Below are positions 56,489-64,000 of a stretch of 64,000 nt of DNA, piece by piece. Positions within the stretch are counted from its first letter, which is position 1. Each line of letters opens with the position of its first letter. Where the stretch lies: positions 1,240,001-1,304,000 of the forward strand of contig NZ_LT629784.1 of assembly GCF_900105595.1 (NCBI RefSeq), written 5' to 3'. The DNA comes from Stappia sp. ES.058. Its GTDB lineage: Bacteria; Pseudomonadota; Alphaproteobacteria; Rhizobiales; Stappiaceae. The position numbers and the translations under genes are program-made. The notes beneath the pieces were generated by a model. That model searched no databases, was not told where the DNA came from, and saw only the letters and a list, made by a program, of their open reading frames with translations.

Positions 56489-56521
56489 AAAAAACCGGAG
56501 CGCGTGTCGCGCCCCGGCTTT
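56489..56521 (-). terminator. Terminator at the end of the minus-strand operon
   Basis: GCCGGGGCGCG and CGCGCTCCGGT (one mismatch) form a hairpin followed by TTTTTTA on the minus strand. It lies about 32 bases past the SDR stop and marks the end of the catabolic operon. Confidence 0.85.
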
Positions 56522-56552
56522 CGTCGTTCACCGCTTCTGAGGCCAACCCGCC

Positions 56553-57329
56553 TCAGATGCCCTTGATCGCGCCGCCGTCGATGCGGATGCGGCTGCCGGT
56601 GACGTAGCTTGCCCGCGTCGAGGCGAGGAAGGTGACGACGTCGGCGAACTCCTGCGGTTTGCCGTAGCGGCCGGCGGGGATGGCGGCGGCCGAGGCGGTT
56701 GCGACGTCCTCCACCGGCTTGCCGGTGCGCTTTGCGGCGGCGGCGTCCAGCTCGTCGACGCGGGCGGTGTGGATGCGGCCCGGCAGCACGACGTTGACCG
56801 TCACGCCGTCCTTGGCGACTTCGTTGGACAGCGTTTTCGACCAGCCGACGACGGCGGCGCGAATGCCGTTGGACAGCGCGAGGTTGGGGATCGGCTGTTC
56901 CACGCCCGACGAGGCGATGGTGATCACCCGGCCGAAGCCGCGTTCCTGCATCTTCGGCAGGAAGCGCCCGGTGATGTGGAAGAGATTGGCGGCCATGCCC
57001 TCGAACTGGGCGATCCAGTCGCCGCGCTTGGCGGCCTGTGCGGTGCCCGGGGGCGGGCCGCCGATGTTGTTGACGAGGATGTCGACGCCACCCTTGGCCA
57101 GCAGGTCGTCGACGGCCTTGTCCACCGCCGCGATGTCGGTGAGATCGAGCGCGAGCGCCTCGACCTTGCCGGCCGGCAGATCGGCGGCCCAGTCGCGGAT
57201 GGTGTCGGCGTTGCGCGCGGCGGCGATCACATGCGCACCTTCGGCCGCCAGCGTTTCGGCGATGGCACGGCCGAGACCACGGCTTGCGCCGAGCACCAGC
57301 GCTTTCTTGTCGGCAAGACCCAGATCCAT
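56553..57329 (-). CDS. SDR-fold oxidoreductase lacking the canonical YxxxK pair
   Basis: This 258-residue Rossmann protein has the cofactor motif GASRGLG (14-20) and NNIGG (87-91), and the serine pair at S140-S141. At the place of the catalytic tyrosine and lysine (about 153-157) it reads SNGIR (LALSNGIRAAVVGWSK) instead of YxxxK, as in a known divergent SDR subgroup. It may use other residues or serve a different reaction. It is the last gene of the operon; its start overlaps the aldolase/lyase stop (TGATG). Confidence 0.88.
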   Translation of the reverse strand: MDLGLADKKALVLGASRGLGRAIAETLAAEGAHVIAAARNADTIRDWAADLPAGKVEALALDLTDIAAVDKAVDDLLAKGGVDILVNNIGGPPPGTAQAAKRGDWIAQFEGMAANLFHITGRFLPKMQERGFGRVITIASSGVEQPIPNLALSNGIRAAVVGWSKTLSNEVAKDGVTVNVVLPGRIHTARVDELDAAAAKRTGKPVEDVATASAAAIPAGRYGKPQEFADVVTFLASTRASYVTGSRIRIDGGAIKGI

Positions 57330-58252
57330 CAGTTCAGCTCCTTCAATCGGTTTTCCTGGCGCGCGATCAGGCGGTCGACTTCCGCGCGCGTCGTTGCGTC
57401 CAGCGCGTTGCCCGGCTTGCGCAGGGCGGGGGAGGCGATGATCCCGCGCTTGGCGAGGGTGTATTTGCGAATGGCAAGACCGAGGCCCGGCTGCTGCTCG
57501 AAGCGCGCGAGCGGCAGATAGGCGTCGAACAGGTCGCGGGCCCGCTCCATGTCGCCCCTGGCGTGATGCTCCACGACGGTCGCCATCATCTCCGGATAGG
57601 CAAAGCCGGTCATCGCGCCATCGGCGCCGCGCTCCATTTCCTCCGGCAGGAACATGCCGCCGTTGCCGCAGAGGATGGAAATGCGCCGGTCGAGGGTGCC
57701 TTCCTTGCGCAAAGCGGTGATCTTGGCAAGCCCCGGCCAGTCCTCATGCTTGAGGCAGACGCAGCTGGGAAGCGTGTTGACGATCCGCGCGATGGTTGAG
57801 ACCGACATCTGCACGTTCGTTGCGAGTGGGAAATCCTGCAGCACGAAGGGCACGTCGCCGATCAGCTCCGCAACTTGCGTGTAATAGCCAACGATCTGGT
57901 CGTCGGTGCGAAGCGCGCCCGGAGGGGCGATCATCACGCCGGCGGCGCCGTCGCCCATCACCATCCTGGTCAGCGCGTCGATCTGGGCAAAGCCGGGCGC
58001 CGAGACGCCGGCGACGACGGGAACGCGGCCCTGCACCCGCTTGAGGATGCGTCCGACGACCGTGCGGGATTCCTCGACCGTGAGCTTGGGCGCTTCGCCC
58101 ATCATGCCGAGCACCGTCAGGCCGGTGGCGCCGGCCTCCAGATAGAAGTCGACGAGCTTGTCGCAGCCCTCCAGATCGAGCGCGCCCGTGTCGGTAAACG
58201 GTGTGATGGCAATGACATAGACGCCGCGGGCGTCTTCGCTCAGTCGGATCAT
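57329..58252 (-). CDS. Dihydrodipicolinate synthase/N-acetylneuraminate lyase family protein
   Basis: This 307-residue TIM barrel has Schiff-base K168 in CVCLKHEDWPG and the pyruvate-site GMMGEAPKLT. The tyrosine motif YNxP of true DapA is replaced by QDFPLATN, so lysine biosynthesis is unlikely; an aldolase, lyase or dehydratase on a carboxylic acid in catabolism fits better. It lies between a racemase and an SDR gene in the same operon. Start ATG 58252. Confidence 0.88.
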   Translation of the reverse strand: MIRLSEDARGVYVIAITPFTDTGALDLEGCDKLVDFYLEAGATGLTVLGMMGEAPKLTVEESRTVVGRILKRVQGRVPVVAGVSAPGFAQIDALTRMVMGDGAAGVMIAPPGALRTDDQIVGYYTQVAELIGDVPFVLQDFPLATNVQMSVSTIARIVNTLPSCVCLKHEDWPGLAKITALRKEGTLDRRISILCGNGGMFLPEEMERGADGAMTGFAYPEMMATVVEHHARGDMERARDLFDAYLPLARFEQQPGLGLAIRKYTLAKRGIIASPALRKPGNALDATTRAEVDRLIARQENRLKELN

Positions 58253-58274
58253 TGTGTCGTCTTCCTTTTCACGT

Positions 58275-58934
58275 TCAATCGCAGCGGGCGAGCGCGATGC
58301 GGCCGAGCGCCATTGCGGTCGCGGCCTGGCACGGGTCGATGACCGGAATGCCCAGCGTTTGCTGAAGGTCCTGTCGGTAGCGCGCCATGCCGGCGCAGCC
58401 GAGGATGAGAACGTCGGCGCCGTCGGCGTCGCGAAGCTGCGCGCCGACCTCGTCGAGGCGCGCGCGGGTGCGGGTCTCGTCGGAGAGGTCCGCCACGCCG
58501 AGATCGATCGGACGGTCGGCGGCCAGCCGGTCGAGAAGGCCCATGGCGCCGAGCGTCCTGATGTGGCGCGCGACCGAGCCGCGCTTGATCGAGAGAATGC
58601 CGAAGCGCTGGCCCATGGTCAGCGCGGTGATATAGGCGCTCTCGCCGATGCCGAGCACCGGACGGGCGCTTTGCTCGCGCAGCGCCGCAAGACCGGGATC
58701 GGAGAAACAGGCGATAACGAAGGCGCTCGCCCCCGCCTCCAGCGCGCGCGCCTGTGCAAGCAGCGGCAGCACGACGCCGTCGACGTGAGCTTGTGTCTCT
58801 ATCCCCTCCGGTCCCTCTGGGAGAAGGTGGCAGCGGATGTCGACCCCCGCGCCCGCGCGCATCGGATCGATGGCCGCATCGATCCCGTCGGTGACGACGC
58901 GCGAGGAGTTCGGGTTGAGGATATGCAGGGTCAT
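58275..58934 (-). CDS. Aspartate/glutamate racemase superfamily protein, hydantoin racemase-like
   Basis: This 219-residue protein opens with LHILNPNSS, typical of hydantoin racemase (HyuE), and has the two catalytic cysteines C76 (VIACFSDPG) and C180 (LILGCAGM). Such enzymes interconvert 5-substituted hydantoin enantiomers, or act as maleate isomerase/allantoin racemase relatives. The ATG overlaps the stop of the amidohydrolase gene by four bases. With the hydantoinase at 52104 it could give complete turnover of racemic hydantoins. Confidence 0.88.
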   Translation of the reverse strand: MTLHILNPNSSRVVTDGIDAAIDPMRAGAGVDIRCHLLPEGPEGIETQAHVDGVVLPLLAQARALEAGASAFVIACFSDPGLAALREQSARPVLGIGESAYITALTMGQRFGILSIKRGSVARHIRTLGAMGLLDRLAADRPIDLGVADLSDETRTRARLDEVGAQLRDADGADVLILGCAGMARYRQDLQQTLGIPVIDPCQAATAMALGRIALARCD

Positions 58935-60379
58935 GAGCGGGTCTCCCTATCGCTTGCGCGCGGATGCTTCCAGAAACCTTCGTGCATCTCCAGATCCTTT
59001 TGCGCGCCGATGCGCGCGATCATGGCGTTCGTCTCGCGTTCGGCGTCGGCGAGGATCGTAGCGCTTGAGACGCGTGTCGGCTTGCGGTTCCTGAGGCAGA
59101 TCTCACCGCCGACGATCACCGTATCGACGTCGTTGCCGTTCGCGAAGTTTATGACGCGGTGTGCCGCCATGTTGTCGGGCGCCAGATGCGGGCGCTGCAT
59201 GTCGACGAGGATCATGTCTGCACGCTTGCCCGGCTCGAGCGAGCCGATCTCCGCGTCGAGGCCGAGCGCCCTGGCCGCGTCGATGGTCGCCATTTCCAGC
59301 ACCTTGCCCGGCGGCAGCACCTTCGGATCCTGAAAATGCCTGCGGTGATAATGCATCGCCTGCTGCATGTGGCGGAACATGTCGCCCGATCGATCCGGCG
59401 CGGTCGCATCCGAGCCGAGGCCGACGGTGACGCCGGCTTCCATCAGCTCGATGGCCGGGCAGCGGCCCATGATCGAGGCGACGGCGGAGGGATTGTGCGC
59501 GATACGGGTTTGTGTATCGGCGCAGATCCCGATTTCCTCGGCGGTGATGTCGATGGCGTGCGACAGAAGCGCGTCGGGCCCGAGCAGGCCGAGATCCTTG
59601 GCGCGCGTGACCGAACCGCGCCAGTGCCCGTCCTGGGTGAAGACGACCTTCGCCTCGCGCGACAGCGCGCGCGTCGCCTGCGCCTGGCGGATCGCTTCGG
59701 CATAGTCGCCCGGTGACATGTCGCGCTCGTGTTCGTCGCGCAGCACGGGATAGAGCAGGGCGATCATCACCCGGTTGTCGCCCGCGCAGTGCCAGTCGGC
59801 CAGAAGGCGCTTGCAGGTTTCAAGCTGGGTTTCGAAGGTGACCGGCTTCGGGTCCGCGCCGCCATTGGCATAGGTGCGCGGATGCGGCGCGCGTGTCGGC
59901 CCGACGGCGACCACGGAGCGCGTGCCGACCTCCAGCACACCCTTCGCATGGGCCGCGCCATAGACGGGATCGTCGGTGCGCATGATCGTGTCGCCGCCGC
60001 CGAGCAGCGAGACGCCGGTGGTGACGCCGAAGGTCAGCCGCTCCAGCGCCGCGAGCCGGGCTTCCGCATACCAGAACTCCGGGGTCGAGCCGGTGGTATA
60101 GACCTCGCCGCAAATCTCTTCCCAGCGGTTGCCGCTGTCCATGCCCATTGTCTTGATCAACCCGTGGCCGGCATGGGCGTGAACGTCGATCAGACCGGGC
60201 AGAACCACCTTGCCGGTGGCGTCGAGCGTCTCGGCGTTCGGATAGCGCTCCGCGACCTCCGCTGCCGTTCCGACAGCGACGATGCGCCCGTCGGAAATGG
60301 CGACGGCGCCGTTCTCGATGATGCGGCGCTCCGGATCGATTGCGATGACGGTTCCGCCGGTGACGATGAGATCAGCCAT
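58931..60379 (-). CDS. Amidohydrolase family protein (chlorohydrolase/cytosine-deaminase-like)
   Basis: This 482-residue enzyme has H67 and H69 in DVHAHAGHG, later metal-site histidines in FTQDGHW and LLSHAID, and the terminal aspartate in GLGSDATAPDR. The pattern is that of the mononuclear ATZ/TRZ-like group, which deaminates or hydrolyses heterocycles and guanidines. It probably converts the compound imported by the adjacent Dpp-type transporter; the substrate is not known. It overlaps the racemase gene by four bases and the binding-protein gene by eight. Confidence 0.88.
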   Translation of the reverse strand: MADLIVTGGTVIAIDPERRIIENGAVAISDGRIVAVGTAAEVAERYPNAETLDATGKVVLPGLIDVHAHAGHGLIKTMGMDSGNRWEEICGEVYTTGSTPEFWYAEARLAALERLTFGVTTGVSLLGGGDTIMRTDDPVYGAAHAKGVLEVGTRSVVAVGPTRAPHPRTYANGGADPKPVTFETQLETCKRLLADWHCAGDNRVMIALLYPVLRDEHERDMSPGDYAEAIRQAQATRALSREAKVVFTQDGHWRGSVTRAKDLGLLGPDALLSHAIDITAEEIGICADTQTRIAHNPSAVASIMGRCPAIELMEAGVTVGLGSDATAPDRSGDMFRHMQQAMHYHRRHFQDPKVLPPGKVLEMATIDAARALGLDAEIGSLEPGKRADMILVDMQRPHLAPDNMAAHRVINFANGNDVDTVIVGGEICLRNRKPTRVSSATILADAERETNAMIARIGAQKDLEMHEGFWKHPRASDRETRS

Positions 60380-61834
60380 GGGCGGTCTCCGTGTCGGTGG
60401 TGAATGCGGGGAGGTCCGCGACGTCGATCACGCCGTCCTCGCGCATGCGGAAACCGGGATGGTTGCCGGAAAGCCCGATGGCACGATGCGGAATGTAGAG
60501 CGTCAGCCATGCCGGGTCGCTTTGCAGCTCCGCATAGGCCTTGCGGTAGAGCGCGGCGCGGGCCTGCGTGTCCGACGTGACGCGTCCCTCGTCGATCAGT
60601 GCCTCGATGGCTTCGTTGCGATAGCCCTGCCACCAGGCGCCCGCCGTGCGGGAATCGATCTTCTCGTAGAGCACGCGGAAGGTGGACATCGGGCTGGAAT
60701 CGAACACGCAGAGATCGCCGATCTCCTTGCGCCGGACCATATGGGCATAGGCCTCGCGGTCCTTGTGGATGCGCACGTCGAAACGAACGTCGATGGCGGC
60801 AAGCTGCGCGCCGAGATCGGCGGTGAGCTTTTGCGCCTCGTCCGGCAGTCGCGTGGGGCAGTCGAGCGTCAGCGTCAGTCCGTCGGCATGGCCGGCCTCT
60901 GCAAGAAGCGCGCGCGCCGCCGCGACATTCGGACCGGGAACGGGATCGCCGCCGGCGCCGAAGTGGCGCGGACTGACGAACCCGTGCAGCGGATCGGCGG
61001 CGCCGTCGAGAACCGTATCGATCAGGGCCTGGCGGTCGACGGCGAGCGAAAGGGCCCGGCGGACGCGGGCGTCCTGCAACGGTCCCTTGGCGGAGTTCAG
61101 CAGATAGATGATCGCCACCGGCGCGGTGAAGCGCACCAGCATCGCACCGGCAACCGTGCCGATATGCGGATCGAGCGAATTGGCGACCTGCACGCGCCCG
61201 TCGGCCAGCATGCGCGCCCGTTCCTTTGCATCCGTTTCAAGGACGAAGACAAGCGTCTCGTTTTTGGGCGCCGTCGCGAAATGGTCGGGGTTGCGGGTCG
61301 CGGTGACACGGTCCTTGCCCGCGCTTTGCAGCCGATAGGGCCCGGTTCCGCAAATGGCGGTCTTGTCGCCGGCGTCGAGCCTGTCGAAGACGGACGGCGC
61401 CACGATGAAGCCCTGGACAAGAACGTCGAGGAGATCGGCCATCGGCGCCGTCAGGCGAACGGTGAGCGTCAGGCCGTCGGCCTCGATCTCCGCGCCGCCG
61501 AGATACTGCCGCCAGACGGCAGGCGATCCCAGCGTATAGCCCTTGTCCTCGCGGGCCATGCGATGCAGCGACTGCGCGACAGCAGCCGCGTCGCAGGCCG
61601 TTCCGTCGTGAAACGCGACGCCGGACCGGATGTCGAAGGTCCATGTGCGGGCATCGTCGCTGACGCGCCAGCCTTCGGCGAGGTGAGCGTGATAGGTCCC
61701 GTCGCGACGCTTCACCAATGTGTCGTAGAAGGTCTGGTACAGTGTTAGCTCGTCATTGGCGTCGGTGCAGTCATGCGGATCGCCGAGCGGCAGGCGGGGC
61801 AGGGCGATCGTCACGGGGGCGGCGTCAGCATACG

Positions 61835-61838
<4 letters not shown>
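60372..61838 (-). CDS. Dpp/Opp-type ABC solute-binding protein without a visible signal peptide
   Basis: This 488-residue family 5 binding protein has the typical fold: LYQTFYDTLVKR, WTFDIRSGVAFHDGTA, VRRALSLAVDRQALI and a late YIPHRAIGLSGN. Unusually the N-terminus (MTYADAAPVTIALPRLPLGD) has no hydrophobic signal sequence, and the start overlaps the ATPase gene in ATGA, leaving no room for another start. It may be cytosolic, or export may rely on something else. It should bind a peptide-like or nitrogenous ligand for the following permeases. Confidence 0.85.
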
Positions 61839-62853
<1,015 letters not shown>

Positions 62854-62857
<4 letters not shown>

Positions 62858-63864
62858 TCTGTTTCCCCTTCCGTCAGCGGGAAATGGCAGGCATGGGCGC
62901 GGGCATCGCTCTCGACCAGCGGCGGCTCGGTCTCGCGACACAGGGCGCCGACGCGCGGACAGCGGTCCTGGAAATTGCAGCCCTTCGGAAGATTGCGGAT
63001 ATCAGGCACCGCCCCGGGGATCTGCTTGAGCCGCGCGAGGCGATGCGCCGGGTTGGGAATGCTGTCGATCAGTCCGCGGGTGTAGGGATGCGAGGGACGG
63101 CGGATGACATCGTCCGTCGGCCCGCGTTCCACCACCTTGCCGCAGTAGAGCACCGTAATGTTGTCCGCCATTTCCGAGACGACGGCGAGGTCATGCGTCA
63201 CCAGGATCATGGAGGCGCCGTTCTCGCGGATCTGGCGGCGCATCAGTTTCAGGATCTGGGCCTGGATGGTGACGTCGAGCGCCGTCGTGGGCTCGTCCGC
63301 GATCACCAGCTTCGGCTGTGCCAGCATTGCGATGGCGATCACCACGCGCTGGCGCATGCCGCCGGAGAACTGATGCGGATAGGCCTTCAGCCGGTCCGCC
63401 GCCCGCGAGATACCGACGTCCTCAAGCACCTCGACGCAGCGCGCCTGGCGCGCGGCCGCATCCATGTCCGAATGCAGACGAAGCATTTCATCCATCTGCT
63501 CACCGACAGTGTGCAGCGGGTTGAGCGACGTCATCGGGTCCTGGAAGACCATTGCGATGTCGCGGCCGCGAATGTCGCGGAGCCGGGCGTCGCTCGCGTC
63601 CTTCAGGTTCTCGCCGTTGAACTCGATCACGCCGCTCTCGATCCTCCCCGGCGGGTCGATCAACCCGAGGATCGAGAAACCGACGACGGATTTGCCGCCC
63701 CCGCTTTCGCCAACAAGCCCCATGATCTCGCCGGACTTGACCGCAAAGCTCACACCGTCGACGGCCTTCACCGTGCCGGAGAAGGTGTGGAACCAGGTGC
63801 GGAGATCCTCGACCCTGAGCAGGGCGTCGGACGAGGCGGCGTCCGCCTTTCGTGCTTCGGCCAT
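62854..63864 (-). CDS. Dpp/Opp-type ABC transporter ATP-binding protein (DppD-like)
   Basis: This 336-residue partner of the DppF-like ATPase has Walker [11 protein letters not shown]-loop [11 protein letters not shown], signature FSGGMRQR, Walker [13 protein letters not shown] and a C-terminal cysteine cluster [14 protein letters not shown]. Its start overlaps the permease stop (TAATG). It is the second gene seen in a transporter operon that enters from the right edge. Confidence 0.93.
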
Positions 63865-64000
63865 TATTTCAACCTCGGGTTCAGTTCGTCACGCAGGAAG
63901 TCGCCGAACAGGTTGATCCCGAACACCAGCGCCATAATGAAGAGGCCGGGAAAGACCGACGTCCACCACAAGCCGGAGAACAGCACATCGAAGCCGTTCT
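63864..64000 (-). CDS. Dpp/Opp-type ABC transporter permease, C-terminal fragment
   Basis: Only the last 44 codons are in the window. They read [20 protein letters not shown], then [20 protein letters not shown] and K before TAA, which is the typical terminus of a DppC-like permease. The start and the other permease must lie to the right of the window. Confidence 0.85.
   Translation of the reverse strand, partial: NGFDVLFSGLWWTSVFPGLFIMALVFGINLFGDFLRDELNPRLK

Noticed and set aside
57329..58252. Genuine DapA of lysine synthesis
   Set aside because: K168 is present but the YNxP tyrosine motif is replaced, and the gene lies in a catabolic operon.

Overview
The window looks like part of a chromosome from a GC-rich, probably marine alphaproteobacterium of the Hyphomicrobiales (Rhizobiales), perhaps near Stappiaceae. 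This placement is inferred from gene content and protein style: a fused IolC-DUF2090, a CueR/HmrR-type regulator, a BCCT betaine carrier, sulfate-activation genes beside sugar-nucleotide genes, and hydantoin-type catabolic clusters. No rRNA, tRNA or CRISPR array was recognised.

Layout. (1) 1-2913: the N-terminal KS-AT-DH part of a type I polyketide synthase on the minus strand, cut by the left edge. A 263-bp element with terminal inverted repeats (MITE-like, 3001-3263) sits just upstream of it. (2) 3450-20868: sugar-nucleotide and PAPS supply (galE, ugd, cysQ, cysD, cysNC, a NitT/TauT-type ABC importer, manC, phosphomannomutase, a second UDP-sugar dehydrogenase), followed by a eukaryote-like (class 2) isoleucyl-tRNA synthetase. 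Together these could feed a sulfated uronate- and mannose-containing surface polysaccharide. (3) 20969-24278: a copper-type MerR regulator overlapping a membrane-anchored cytochrome c, a fumarylacetoacetase-fold hydrolase and a DEAD-box RNA helicase. (4) 25058-30605: the inositol catabolic genes iolC-D-E-B behind an IolR-type operator, then a Cache/HAMP class III nucleotide cyclase. (5) 32645-34323: a cobalamin riboswitch with a CbiM-like protein and HupE (cobalt uptake). (6) 34496-42106: a seven-gene V/A-type ATPase operon (B-D-I-K-E-DUF2764-A) whose K subunit carries the sodium-ligand pattern. (7) 42076-47580: a small methyltransferase, a BCCT carrier with a universal stress protein, a phosphoglycolate-phosphatase-like HAD protein, a ferric-reductase-like flavocytochrome and a 35-residue membrane microprotein.

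(8) 47601-53516: a FadR-type regulator and a 33-bp perfect palindromic operator in front of a polar amino-acid ABC importer, a class V PLP enzyme and a hydantoinase. (9) About 53590-56480: an AT-rich island holding a P-loop ATPase (resembling the Sll1717 family) translationally coupled to a 123-residue three-helix membrane protein, next to a decayed IS5-family transposase. This pair is the best candidate for an undescribed, possibly defensive, system. (10) 56553-64000: a minus-strand operon of Dpp-type ABC transporter, amidohydrolase, hydantoin-racemase-like protein, DapA-family aldolase/lyase and SDR, running off the right edge. Blocks 8 and 10 are functionally complementary (cyclic amide/hydantoin-like substrates) and the island lies exactly between them.
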